Origin: JAISGQ01 sp045604155
GTDB lineage: Bacteria > Bacillota > Clostridia > Oscillospirales > Acutalibacteraceae
NCBI GenBank assembly: GCA_045604155.1
Contig: JAZUNN010000074.1
Span: 1-16,472, forward strand
Direction: 5' to 3'
DNA length: 16,472 nt
Under the pieces are notes generated by a model. That model ran no database searches and was not told the origin of the DNA. It saw nothing but the letters and a program-made list of their open reading frames with translations. How positions within the stretch are numbered: position 1 is the first letter of the stretch; the number at the start of each line of letters is the position of its first letter. A program made the position numbers and the translations under genes. Positions 1 through 7,328 of the stretch are shown in pieces.

Positions 1-173
1 TTATAACAATCAAAATCCGTAAGGACAAAAGTATTTTTTAATTTTAGTTAAAAATACCATAAAAAGATACCCTCGAAATTTATTTAAATTGCATGACAAA
101 GTTTCGTTTCTGGTTTTCCTGTAATAATTTTGCTCTTTTTATTCCTGTGTCTTATTCCGTCGACGTGAAATTC

Positions 174-202
174 TTGACATTTGAATATTGCAGGGTTATA
201 CT
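174..202 (+). promoter_or_regulatory. Sigma-A promoter for the zinc-ribbon/DUF4234 gene
   Basis: The -35 TTGACA (174-179) and the -10 TATACT (197-202) are separated by exactly 17 bp, a near-consensus vegetative promoter. Transcription would start near 209, giving a leader of about 68 nt before the ATG at 277. An imperfect inverted repeat (202-212 with 221-230) sits at the predicted 5' end of the transcript. The stretch before it (1-173) is AT-rich with an imperfect dyad at 31-57 and no gene that I can support. Confidence 0.8.
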
Positions 203-276
203 TTTAAAAAGGGATAATCTCCTTTTAAAATTGGACGTTATTTTTGGCATATACTGTAACAAATGGAGGAATTATT

Positions 277-1077
277 ATGAATTGCGTAAATTGCGGTGCT
301 CCTCTCAAGGACGGAGCAAAATTCTGTATCTCCTGCGGTGCACCCCAGGCCGCAGCAGCTCCCGCACCTGCACCTTCTGTCTGCACCCGCTGCTCAGCAC
401 CACTCAAGCCCGGAGCAAAATTCTGCATCTCCTGCGGCAATTCTGTAGGAGCACCTGCACCCGCTCCCAGTGCAGATGAATACGACTACTCACTTGAAGC
501 AACAATCGTTGAGCCCCGTATCTCTGCACCTCGCATAATGCCCGAGAGTGCACCCACACCTGCTCCTGCACCCCAGCCCAGAGCTGCCGAGCCCGTATAT
601 ACCGCTCCTGCAGCACCTGTATATACACCTCCCGTATATCAGCCCGGCTCTTATGCTGCAGCTCCCTCTGCCGCACCTGTAAATCAGCTTTCCACCCGCA
701 GAGGACTTGCAAAGTTTATAATCCTTACAATTGTTACCTTTGGTATTTACAGCATTGTTGTAATGTGCGGAATTTCCAGAGATATCAATATAATAGCATC
801 ACGCTATGACGGCAGAAAGACCATGAATTTTATTCTTGTTTTCCTTATTTTCTCATGGCTTACCTTCGGAATCGTTCCTCTGGTATGGTACACCAAGCTG
901 TCCGGCAGAATCGGAAACGAGCTTCGCCGCAGAGGCATCAACTACGGCTTCGGCGCAGGCACCTTCTGGCTGTGGAATGTTCTCGGAATGTTCTTTGCAG
1001 CAGGTCCCTTCATTTATATGTTCAAGCTTTTCCGTGCAATGAACAAGCTCTCTGCTGACTACAATCTCAAGGGCTGA
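277..1077 (+). CDS. Double zinc-ribbon, DUF4234 membrane protein
   Basis: This 266-residue protein has two N-terminal zinc ribbons, with CxxC pairs at Cys3/6 and 17/20 and at 36/39 and 50/53. A long Pro/Ala-rich linker follows (about 57-138). The C-terminal half (about 143-260) has hydrophobic helices and matches the DUF4234 type, including TxGIYxI and a later TFGIVPLVWYTKL segment. The zinc ribbons should face the cytosol. Its function is not known; such proteins are common in clostridia. The ATG at 277 is chosen because GGAGGA (265-270) lies 6 nt before it; an in-frame TTG at 244 has no ribosome-binding site. It is a single-gene unit with its own promoter and a terminator shared with the convergent gene. 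The family call is from recognised sequence pattern; the topology is inferred. Confidence 0.85.
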   Translation: MNCVNCGAPLKDGAKFCISCGAPQAAAAPAPAPSVCTRCSAPLKPGAKFCISCGNSVGAPAPAPSADEYDYSLEATIVEPRISAPRIMPESAPTPAPAPQPRAAEPVYTAPAAPVYTPPVYQPGSYAAAPSAAPVNQLSTRRGLAKFIILTIVTFGIYSIVVMCGISRDINIIASRYDGRKTMNFILVFLIFSWLTFGIVPLVWYTKLSGRIGNELRRRGINYGFGAGTFWLWNVLGMFFAAGPFIYMFKLFRAMNKLSADYNLKG

Positions 1078-1087
1078 TTAAAAAAGA

Positions 1088-1118
1088 AAAGCAGCATGAC
1101 AAAATGTCATGCTGCTTT
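1088..1118. terminator. Bidirectional intrinsic terminator
   Basis: A perfect 11-bp stem (1091-1101 with 1105-1115), extended by A-T pairs, closes a 3-nt AAA loop. T-rich DNA follows on the plus strand and, read in reverse, on the minus strand too. It ends both the 277 gene and the convergent gene at 1131. Confidence 0.9.
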
Positions 1119-1130
1119 ATTTTTTATTTA

Positions 1131-1475
1131 TCAGAAGCTTTCTCTCAACTTGTAAATCTCGCCCTGAGTGCCGGGAGTGCGGACGAGAACATAATCGTCA
1201 AGCAGAGTATTTATCTGCCACACCTTTGCATTTTCTTCCTTTACAAAGCCGATTCTTCTGCCGAGGGAGGGCTCCATCTCCTTATCGATTGCAGGAGCAA
1301 AGCCATTATTTTCAAAGCCTACGAAATCATAAACGCTGTCGCCCTGCCAGAGGGTTTCACCATCGTTGCTGAGATCAAACTCCATTGAAAGGGGAACCGC
1401 ACGCTCAGCGACAGACATAACGGTCGCTGCAACAGAACCCAGTCCGAGCAGTACCGCCGAGAATATAACCGACAT
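1131..1475 (-). CDS. Small exported or membrane-anchored protein, function unknown
   Basis: This is a 114-residue protein that I do not recognise. Residues about 4-24 form one hydrophobic segment, with no basic residues before it and no clear cleavage site or lipobox, so it may be an N-terminal membrane anchor. The remaining ~85 residues are soluble and acidic, with aromatic residues scattered through a likely beta-rich domain (VWQINTLLDDYVLVRT). The start at 1475 is supported by AAGGAGGAG five nt upstream on the minus strand. It has its own good promoter (1509-1537) and ends 13 bp before a terminator shared with its convergent neighbour. Coding potential is supported by the promoter, ribosome-binding site and terminator; a function cannot be given. 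Confidence 0.75.
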   Translation of the reverse strand: MSVIFSAVLLGLGSVAATVMSVAERAVPLSMEFDLSNDGETLWQGDSVYDFVGFENNGFAPAIDKEMEPSLGRRIGFVKEENAKVWQINTLLDDYVLVRTPGTQGEIYKLRESF

Positions 1476-1508
1476 ACGCTCTCCTCCTTTTTCGCAAATC
1501 CGCAGGAT

Positions 1509-1537
1509 ACTATATCACAGATATTATGTAAATGCAA
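1509..1537 (-). promoter_or_regulatory. Extended -10 promoter for the 1475 gene
   Basis: Read on the minus strand: -35 TTGCAT, 17-bp spacer, -10 TATAGT (plus-strand 1509-1514), preceded by TGTGA so that it forms an extended -10. The start codon is about 34 bp downstream of the -10. Confidence 0.8.
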
Positions 1538-1566
1538 GCGAAATATTTGAATTTTCAGCCCATCGT

Positions 1567-1618
1567 CATGAAAAACACTCTGTTTTTCATGTAAAACGGC
1601 AAAAACTTTGTGTTTTGC
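1567..1618. promoter_or_regulatory. Tandem dyads AAAAAC-N5-GTTTT
   Basis: Two similar dyads start exactly 30 bp apart. The first (1571-1587) lies inside a perfect 11-bp inverted repeat (1567-1577 with 1581-1591); the second (1601-1616) lies within GCAAAA...TTTTGC. No T-run follows on either strand, so they are not obvious terminators. They sit upstream of the -35 of the minus-strand gene, and far upstream of secA, and could be protein-binding sites. The rest of this 350-bp spacer (1476-1825) is AT-rich and holds the two divergent promoters. Confidence 0.4.
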
Positions 1619-1736
1619 AAGCTAAGTCTATCACAACATACTCTTAAAGTCAATGAATTATTTATCGAAAAACAATAACAAATTATTAATTATCGTTACA
1701 AAAAAGACACTTCACCATATATTGCGCAAAAAACGA

Positions 1737-1765
1737 TTGTTTCCTCTATATGTATGTGATATAAT
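1737..1765 (+). promoter_or_regulatory. secA promoter, extended -10
   Basis: The -35 is TTGTTT (1737-1742), the spacer is 17 bp and the -10 is a perfect TATAAT (1760-1765) with TG at 1757-1758, giving TGATATAAT. Predicted start of transcription is near 1772, a leader of about 54 nt. Confidence 0.8.
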
Positions 1766-1792
1766 AAATGTGTATATTGGCTAAAAACCGTA

Positions 1793-1825
1793 AGGGAGGT
1801 ATTCGCTGTCAGGCGAAAAACTGAA
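1793..1825 (+). promoter_or_regulatory. secA Shine-Dalgarno with hairpin before the start codon
   Basis: AGGGAGG (1793-1799) is a strong Shine-Dalgarno sequence, but it lies about 25 nt before the ATG at 1826, and no start codon lies at normal distance. Between them is a small hairpin, TTCGC (1802-1806) with GCGAA (1813-1817) and a 6-nt loop. If it folds, the effective spacing falls to about 9 nt. No other ATG, GTG or TTG gives a better SecA N-terminus. Confidence 0.5.
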
Positions 1826-4648
1826 ATGAACATTTTAAAACCCTTTTTTGGTAATTATTCAAAGAAAGAGCTCAAAAGAATAGAGCCGCTCAAGCAGCGT
1901 GTTCTTGACCTTGAGTCTGTATATCAGGCAATGAGTGACGAGGAGCTTCAGTCCCAGACCGATGTGCTACGCAATCGCCTTGCCAACGGCGAAACCCTTG
2001 ACGATATCCTCTGTGATGCCTTCGCTGTCTGCCGTGAGGCAAGCTGGCGTGTGCTCGGAATGAAGCACTTCCCCGTGCAGATTCTGGGCGGTATCATTCT
2101 TCATCAGGGACGAATCGCAGAAATGAAAACCGGTGAAGGCAAGACCCTTGTCGCAACTCTGCCTTCATATCTTAATGCACTTTCCGGCAAGGGTGTTCAC
2201 GTTGTAACCGTCAACGAATACCTTGCACGCCGTGACAGCGAGTGGATGGGCAAAGTTCACCGCTGGCTGGGTCTTAAGGTCGGCATTATTGCCAACGGCA
2301 TGGACCCCGAGGAAAGACGTGAAGCATACAACTCCGACATTACATACGGCACCAACAACGAGTTTGGTTTCGACTATCTTCGTGACAACATGGTGCCCTA
2401 TGCCGAGCTTAAAGTTCAGCGAGGACACACCTTCGCCATCGTCGACGAGGTTGACTCCATTCTTATAGACGAGGCACGTACTCCTCTTATCATTTCCGGT
2501 AAGGGCGAAGCTTCCAGCGAGCTTTACACTCAGGCTGACCGCTTTGCACGAAGACTCAAGCAGGTTCGAATCGTTGCCGAAAACGAAAAGGAAGAGATGG
2601 AAGACAGGGAAGACGTTGCCGATGCCGACTATGTAGTTGACGAAAAGGCACGCACCTGCACACTCACCGAGCGAGGTGTTGCAAAGGCAGAAGAAGCCTT
2701 CGGACTTGAAAACCTCACCGACGACGACGAGCGCACCCAGCGCATCGCTCACCATATAAACCAGGCTATCCGTGCTCACGGTATTATGATCCGTGATATC
2801 GACTATGTTGTCCAGAACGGCGAAGTCATTATCGTTGACGAGTTCACAGGACGTCTTATGTACGGACGCCGTTACAACGAAGGCCTTCATCAGGCAATCG
2901 AAGCAAAGGAAGGCGTCAAGGTTGCAAACGAGTCAAAGACTCTTGCAACAATTACCTTCCAGAACTACTTCCGCCTTTACGACAAGCTTTCGGGTATGAC
3001 CGGTACCGCACTTACCGAGGAAGACGAATTCCGTGAGATCTACAAGCTTGACTGCGTGGAGGTACCCACCAACAGACCCATGATCCGCAACGATATGCCC
3101 GACGTGGTCTATGCCACCGAGCCTGCAAAATTCCGTGCGGTAATCAGAAAGATAGCCGAAGCCCACGCAAAGGGACAGCCTGTCCTCGTAGGTACAATCT
3201 CCATTGAAAAATCCGAGTTGCTTTCAAAACTCCTCTCCCGTACAGGCATAAAGCACGAGGTCCTCAACGCAAAGCAGCACGCCCGAGAGGCTGAAATCGT
3301 CGCTCAGGCAGGCAGACTCGGTGCAGTTACCATCGCAACCAACATGGCAGGACGTGGTACTGACATCAAGCTTGGCGGTAACGCAGAATTCATGGCAAAG
3401 CAGCAGATTCGCCGTGACTTCAACGAGGAACGTGCAAAGGCAATGAGCGCAAAGGAGCCCGACTGGGAGCATGAGGAAATGCTTATCTCCGAGTGTGAAT
3501 CCTTCAGCGAAACCGATGACGAGGAGATTCTTGCAGTACGCCGCCGCTTCAAGGAGCTGGTAGAGGAGTACGACAAGATCATCGGTGAGGAAGCAGAAAA
3601 GGTACGTGAGGCAGGCGGTCTGCTCATTATCGGCACCGAGCGCCATGAATCACGCCGTATCGACAATCAGCTCCGTGGACGTTCAGGACGTCAGGGTGAC
3701 CCCGGCGAAAGCCAGTTCTTTGTTGCTCTCGACGATGACCTCATGCGTCTTTTCGGCGGCGAGCGCATAAAGAGCATCATGACAATGATGAAGGTGGAAG
3801 AGGATATGCCCATCCAGGCAGGTCTTGTTTCCAAGTCCATCGAAAATGCTCAGAAAAATATTGAAGGACGCAACTTCGGCATAAGAAAGCACGTCCTCCA
3901 GTACGACGATGTTATGAACCGTCAGCGTGAAATCATTTACAGAGAACGTGATCAGGTACTTGCAGGCGATAACCTCCGTGACAAGATTCTCAAGATGGTC
4001 GATGATTCCATTGAAGCAAATGTAATGCGCTGGCTCAGCGGCGACGCAAAATACAACTGGAACTTCGACTCACTCCGTGGTCATTATCTCGGCTGGCTTA
4101 CCACCTCCGATGACTTCAATTATTCCGACGAGGAGCTCTTTGATATCGAGCCTGAGCAGATAGTCGAGGAGCTTCGTGAGCGTGCTCACACCCGCTACGA
4201 AGAAAAGGAGAAGGAGTTTGACGAGCTCTTTGAAGAAGGCATCATGCGCAAGATCGAACGCAAGGTACTTCTCCAGGTTGTCGACAGACTGTGGATGGAT
4301 CATATCGACGCCATGGATGACCTCAAGCGAGGCATAAACCTCCGTGCTTACGGTCAGAAGGATCCCGTTGTTGTATATACAATGGAAGGCTTCGATATGT
4401 TTGACGAGATGATCGCACTCATCAAGGAGAACACCACCAGACTTATCCTTACCGTCAGACCTCGAACCGAGGCTGAGGCTGCCCAGAGAAAACAGCTTAT
4501 CAAGCCCTCTGAAACAGGCGGTGACGGAAGTGATCCCCAGTCAAAGACCGTCCGTGGCGGCAAGAAGGTAGGTCCCAATGCACCCTGCCCCTGCGGAAGC
4601 GGCAAGAAATACAAGAAGTGCTGCGGCAAACCCGGCGGCGCTGAATAA
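1826..4648 (+). CDS. secA: Preprotein translocase ATPase SecA
   Basis: SecA is the cytosolic and membrane-bound motor that pushes unfolded preproteins through SecYEG using ATP. The 940 residues contain the expected parts in order: N-terminal helix with KRIEPL; Walker A MKTGEGKT (100-107); DEVD (207-210) followed by SILIDEARTP; the preprotein cross-linking region; MTGTA (391-395); NBD2 with MAGRGTDI (507-514) and ERHESRRIDNQLRGRSGRQGDPG starting at 605; scaffold and wing domains; and a C-terminal SEC-C zinc motif CPCGSGKKYKKCC (Cys921, 923, 932, 933), which binds SecB or ribosomes in relatives. NBD2 carries an acidic insert of about 70 residues (520-592) of the kind common in clostridial SecAs. 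It is a single-gene unit with its own promoter and strong terminator. The start at 1826 gives the usual SecA N-terminus; its unusual ribosome-binding site is described separately. Confidence 0.98.
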   Translation: MNILKPFFGNYSKKELKRIEPLKQRVLDLESVYQAMSDEELQSQTDVLRNRLANGETLDDILCDAFAVCREASWRVLGMKHFPVQILGGIILHQGRIAEMKTGEGKTLVATLPSYLNALSGKGVHVVTVNEYLARRDSEWMGKVHRWLGLKVGIIANGMDPEERREAYNSDITYGTNNEFGFDYLRDNMVPYAELKVQRGHTFAIVDEVDSILIDEARTPLIISGKGEASSELYTQADRFARRLKQVRIVAENEKEEMEDREDVADADYVVDEKARTCTLTERGVAKAEEAFGLENLTDDDERTQRIAHHINQAIRAHGIMIRDIDYVVQNGEVIIVDEFTGRLMYGRRYNEGLHQAIEAKEGVKVANESKTLATITFQNYFRLYDKLSGMTGTALTEEDEFREIYKLDCVEVPTNRPMIRNDMPDVVYATEPAKFRAVIRKIAEAHAKGQPVLVGTISIEKSELLSKLLSRTGIKHEVLNAKQHAREAEIVAQAGRLGAVTIATNMAGRGTDIKLGGNAEFMAKQQIRRDFNEERAKAMSAKEPDWEHEEMLISECESFSETDDEEILAVRRRFKELVEEYDKIIGEEAEKVREAGGLLIIGTERHESRRIDNQLRGRSGRQGDPGESQFFVALDDDLMRLFGGERIKSIMTMMKVEEDMPIQAGLVSKSIENAQKNIEGRNFGIRKHVLQYDDVMNRQREIIYRERDQVLAGDNLRDKILKMVDDSIEANVMRWLSGDAKYNWNFDSLRGHYLGWLTTSDDFNYSDEELFDIEPEQIVEELRERAHTRYEEKEKEFDELFEEGIMRKIERKVLLQVVDRLWMDHIDAMDDLKRGINLRAYGQKDPVVVYTMEGFDMFDEMIALIKENTTRLILTVRPRTEAEAAQRKQLIKPSETGGDGSDPQSKTVRGGKKVGPNAPCPCGSGKKYKKCCGKPGGAE

Positions 4649-4656
4649 GAAATGTA

Positions 4657-4686
4657 AAAACCCGTGGGCTTATGCCCACGGGTTTT
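4657..4686 (+). terminator. secA terminator
   Basis: A perfect 13-bp stem (4657-4669 with 4674-4686) with loop TTAT; the right arm ends in TTTT. It lies 8 bp after the secA stop codon. Confidence 0.9.
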
Positions 4687-4715
4687 ATGTCTGTCGGAAT
4701 AATATCTCAACAATC

Positions 4716-4756
4716 CGGTAGACGGTTTCAGAGTCCTTCAGTTTACCTGATATTAT
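4716..4756 (+). promoter_or_regulatory. Shared 13-bp element and -10 of zinc-ribbon copy 1
   Basis: CGGTAGACGGTTT (4716-4728) is followed after 22 bp by a -10-like TATTAT (4751-4756). No good -35 lies at 17 bp. The same 13 bp with the same 22-bp gap precedes copy 2 (5667-5707), although the flanks differ. It is probably an activator site or an unusual -35 region. Confidence 0.55.
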
Positions 4757-4821
4757 AAAGGCAGATAAAGAACAGAGCCACTCTGAATTCATCCTTTATC
4801 GCTATCAGGAGGAAGAAAAAA

Positions 4822-5616
4822 ATGAAATGTATCAACTGCAAAAACGAAATCGCCAACGGAAGTGTCTTCTGCAATTTCTGCGGAACAACTCAGACCTCAT
4901 CCCCGTCATCAGAAGCAGCAAGAGGCGAGCTTTTATCAAAACTCAGCTACGTCATGACAGAATCAGCAAAATGCAATCCTGCCTACGAATCCTTCAACAA
5001 CATTCAGCAGGATATCGATTATCTTACATCAAAAACATGGCATAACAAACTCTGGAAGCTCCCCTTCTTTCTGGGACTGCCTTTTGCAATTATCCTTACC
5101 ATTCTTATGATGCCTTCCGTACAGCAGAGTGCCGCCTCCAATGAAACCGAGCAGCTTCTTGCAACACCCTATGACTGGAAATATGCCACTCTGTTCGCCG
5201 CATGGTTCCTTCTTTGGTTCTCGCTGATTTTCATCGGCATTTTCAGAGTCAGAAGAAAGTACAGAAAGAATCAGAAAAGAATAGACGAACTCACTTCCCG
5301 TCAGTCGGTTTACACCGACCTTGTAACTCAGATATATAACGAAGCAAACATCTCCGATTTCTATCCCCGTCTTTATTTTTATGAATATGCCGCTTCCTGC
5401 ATCTACACCTATATCTTCAACCGTCAGGCAGACAGCCTCAAGGAAGCCATGAATCTCTACGAAAACCATCTCCATCAGGTCAGAATGGAGCAGGGTATGA
5501 GTGAACAGCTTGCAGCCCTCCAGCGTGCAGAAAGACTTCTCACAAGAATCGATGCCAACTCAAGAGCTGCAGCCGCCTCTGCATCCATCGCAGCCATCGG
5601 CTCTTTTATCAGATAA
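4822..5616 (+). CDS. Zinc-ribbon two-TM protein, paralogue 1
   Basis: This 264-residue protein starts with a zinc ribbon (Cys3, 6, 17, 20). A helical stretch follows (31-75), then two membrane segments (about 79-98 and 122-141), a basic stop (RVRRKYRKNQKR), and a C-terminal helical domain (about 175-264) with YPxxYFYEYAASCIYTY, NRQADSLKEAMNLYENHL and an Ala-rich tail. This C-terminal pattern recurs in clostridial zinc-ribbon proteins but I know no assigned function. Topology suggests both ends are cytosolic. AGGAGGAAG lies just upstream of the ATG. The protein is a close paralogue of the next gene; the LWKLPFFLGLPFA segment and the C-terminal ~90 residues are nearly identical. Promoter, gene and terminator are all duplicated, so each copy looks like a separate transcription unit. 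Confidence 0.85.
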   Translation: MKCINCKNEIANGSVFCNFCGTTQTSSPSSEAARGELLSKLSYVMTESAKCNPAYESFNNIQQDIDYLTSKTWHNKLWKLPFFLGLPFAIILTILMMPSVQQSAASNETEQLLATPYDWKYATLFAAWFLLWFSLIFIGIFRVRRKYRKNQKRIDELTSRQSVYTDLVTQIYNEANISDFYPRLYFYEYAASCIYTYIFNRQADSLKEAMNLYENHLHQVRMEQGMSEQLAALQRAERLLTRIDANSRAAAASASIAAIGSFIR

Positions 5617-5618
5617 AT

Positions 5619-5655
5619 AAAAAAGAGTATCTGCTTTGGACAGATACTCTTTTTT
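5619..5655 (+). terminator. Terminator of zinc-ribbon copy 1
   Basis: A 15-bp stem (5619-5633 with 5641-5655) built on GAGTATCTG/CAGATACTC with flanking A and T runs and a 7-nt loop. The stem core is the same as in the terminator of copy 2. Confidence 0.9.
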
Positions 5656-5666
5656 GTGTTAAAATA

Positions 5667-5707
5667 CGGTAGACGGTTTTTTACTTAAAAATCCCCTGTG
5701 ATATAAT
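5667..5707 (+). promoter_or_regulatory. Shared 13-bp element and -10 of zinc-ribbon copy 2
   Basis: CGGTAGACGGTTT (5667-5679), a 22-bp gap, then TATAAT (5702-5707) with an extended -10 (TGATATAAT). The T-rich DNA after the element gives only a poor -35. Both sequence and spacing match the element before copy 1. Confidence 0.6.
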
Positions 5708-5769
5708 AATCACAGTCAAAGATGATCTCCGTTTTAACCCGTATATATGACGAATCAGGAGGAAGAAAA

Positions 5770-6549
5770 ATGAAATGTATCAACTGTAACAGAGAAATAT
5801 CCGACAGCAGCAATTTCTGCGTCCACTGCGGCACACAGCAGCAGCTTGATAACCACTCCGGAAGAGAAGCACTTCTCAACGCACTTCACCATGTGAACAC
5901 TGAAGCGGCAAAATGCACTCCTTACTACGATATTTACAACTCCCTTGAGCGGGATGTCGACAGACTCTCCCGACTCAGATGGTCAAACAGACTCTGGAAA
6001 CTTCCTTTCTTTCTGGGACTGCCCTTTGCCTTTGCATTTTCTATTCTGTCCCTTCCTTCTGCGCAGCGTGACATGAATTCCGACGGCGGCGCACATGGCT
6101 CATATAATTTTATTTTCATTATTCTTGTCGCCGCATGGCTGGCAGTCTGGATTAGCCTTATTCACGTAGGCAACAGAAGGGTAAGTAAAAAGAATGAAGA
6201 TAATCAGCGCAAAATAAGTGAGCTTGTTTCCCAACAGTCGGACATTCTTCTTAAGGTTACGAAAAACTATAATAATGCAGGAATCTCTGATTTTTACCCC
6301 AAAGCATATTTCTATGAATACGCCGCCTCCTGCATCTATACCTACATCCTCAACCGCCAGGCTGACAATCTCAAGGAAGCAATGAATCTTTATGAAAACC
6401 ACCTGCACCACCTGAGAATGGAGCAGGGCATGAACAAGCAGCTTGAATCCCTCCAGCGTGCCGAGGCACTGCTTACAAGAATTGACGCCAACTCAAAAGC
6501 TGCAGCGGTTTCTTCCTCCATCGCCGCCATCGGCTCATTCATAAGATAA
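5770..6549 (+). CDS. Zinc-ribbon two-TM protein, paralogue 2
   Basis: This 259-residue tandem paralogue of the 4822 gene has the same layout: zinc ribbon (Cys3, 6, 17, 20), helical region, membrane segments (about 77-95 and 112-133), and the C-terminal domain with YPKAYFYEYAASCIYTY and NRQADNLKEAMNLYENHL. The loop between the two membrane segments is the most diverged part. The ATG at 5770 is chosen because AGGAGGAAG (5758-5766) sits just before it; an in-frame ATG at 5722 lies within the predicted leader only 15 bp after the -10 and lacks a ribosome-binding site. The function is unknown. Two retained copies with different loops suggest either dosage or two partners, which is inference. Confidence 0.85.
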   Translation: MKCINCNREISDSSNFCVHCGTQQQLDNHSGREALLNALHHVNTEAAKCTPYYDIYNSLERDVDRLSRLRWSNRLWKLPFFLGLPFAFAFSILSLPSAQRDMNSDGGAHGSYNFIFIILVAAWLAVWISLIHVGNRRVSKKNEDNQRKISELVSQQSDILLKVTKNYNNAGISDFYPKAYFYEYAASCIYTYILNRQADNLKEAMNLYENHLHHLRMEQGMNKQLESLQRAEALLTRIDANSKAAAVSSSIAAIGSFIR

Positions 6550-6585
6550 AAAAAGAGTATCTGCATTTTGCAGATACTCTTTTTT
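6549..6585. terminator. Bidirectional terminator of zinc-ribbon copy 2
   Basis: The stem GAGTATCTGCA (6555-6565) pairs with TGCAGATACTC (6569-6579), with A and T runs outside and a TTT loop. The T-run on both strands lets it serve the convergent yhcH-type gene, which ends at 6588. Confidence 0.9.
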
Positions 6586-6587
6586 TG

Positions 6588-7028
6588 CTATTCAACTGCA
6601 AGCTTTACAACTGCCTTGCGGTATGTCTTTCCGCCACCGGGACATTTGCCTGCCTTGTGAGCGTCATTGGGCCAGAAAAGAACAGCCATGCCGGGGCGGA
6701 GCATCATCTGACTGCCTGCACCCTTGAGCATTTCCTTGTCCTTTTCCTCATTGTAGGGAGTGCCCGGTGCAAGGTCACGGATGTCGCACCACTCAAACCA
6801 CTCCTCGCCTTCAAAAAGGCATTGTACATCAACATACTTGCGGTGAGCCTCAAACTCGTCGGTTTCGATGGGCTTGCAGACACCGTCCTGAATAAGGATA
6901 AATCCTCCATCATATTCATATCTGCCAACCTCGGCATCCTTCACCTTTTCAAGCATCTCAAGAGCTTCCTTAAGGTGGGGGATTTTATCTTCGTATAAGC
7001 TCAGACGGTCAATGGAATCAAGCAGCAT
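6588..7028 (-). CDS. YhcH/YjgK/YiaL (DUF386) family protein
   Basis: This 146-residue protein matches the YhcH/YjgK/YiaL family, cupin-fold proteins that include the beta-galactosidase accessory subunit EbgC and the sialic acid anomerase NanQ. Family signatures present are FEAHRKYVDVQ (59-69; Glu60 and His62 are likely metal ligands), EGEEWFEW, and FWPNDAHKAG (118-127; His124), then a conserved Lys near the end (RKAVVK). Length is normal. Members probably interconvert sugar anomers or act on glycan breakdown products in the cytosol. No sugar gene is next to it, so the substrate cannot be told. AAGGAGG lies 8-9 nt before the ATG; its promoter is at 7077-7106. It is a single-gene unit. Confidence 0.93.
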   Translation of the reverse strand: MLLDSIDRLSLYEDKIPHLKEALEMLEKVKDAEVGRYEYDGGFILIQDGVCKPIETDEFEAHRKYVDVQCLFEGEEWFEWCDIRDLAPGTPYNEEKDKEMLKGAGSQMMLRPGMAVLFWPNDAHKAGKCPGGGKTYRKAVVKLAVE

Positions 7029-7076
7029 GGAAAAAACCTCCTTAAAATTTACAGCTTCTCAGCCTTTCACAAATCA

Positions 7077-7106
7077 ATTCTACTCCCCCGAAACCTGCTG
7101 CGTCAA
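7077..7106 (-). promoter_or_regulatory. Promoter for the YhcH-type gene
   Basis: On the minus strand: -35 TTGACG (plus 7101-7106), an 18-bp spacer and -10 TAGAAT (plus 7077-7082). Confidence 0.65.
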
Positions 7107-7328
7107 TGAATCAGACGGCTTACAATCAGCACATAACGGCTATGAACAGCAAAAAGAAAAATAAATCACTCCGACATCCGTATGTCCCTCTGAATGAGTA
7201 TCATCAGGATGTAACAGCAAGATTTCTTGCCGCAAAACGACATTTTTATGCGGCTTGTGTCACGGGCACTGCGCCACTACACAGTTCCATATCGAAGGAT
7301 TATAATTTATTGCAAAGGAGTAAATGTG
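7107..7328. other. Divergent spacer with no supported gene
   Basis: This spacer lies between the YhcH promoter and the Mor-type gene. A TATAAT at 7301-7306 is the only promoter-like signal facing right; I see no good -35 at 17 bp. An open frame of 77 codons (7106-7339) has no ribosome-binding site and overlaps the next gene, so I do not call it. Confidence 0.4.

Noticed and set aside
244..276. In-frame upstream start for the DUF4234 gene (also 5722 for copy 2, 7642 for SHOCT and 11612 for the lipoprotein)
   Set aside because: None has a ribosome-binding site at a usable distance, while the downstream starts do; some extensions would run over promoter or hairpin elements.
1801..1824. Short leader peptide before secA using ATT as start (ending TGA at 1822-1824)
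   Set aside because: The ATT would be only 1 nt from the ribosome-binding site, and ATT starts are very rare.
2165..2890. Long open frame on the minus strand inside secA (241 codons)
   Set aside because: It lies fully antisense to a certain secA gene, resembles no known protein and has no ribosome-binding site; it is a product of codon bias. The same holds for other frames within secA.
2345..3610. Acidic insert in SecA NBD2 (residues about 520-592) as a novelty
   Set aside because: Inserts of this kind at this position are usual in clostridial SecA proteins; I treat it as lineage-typical.
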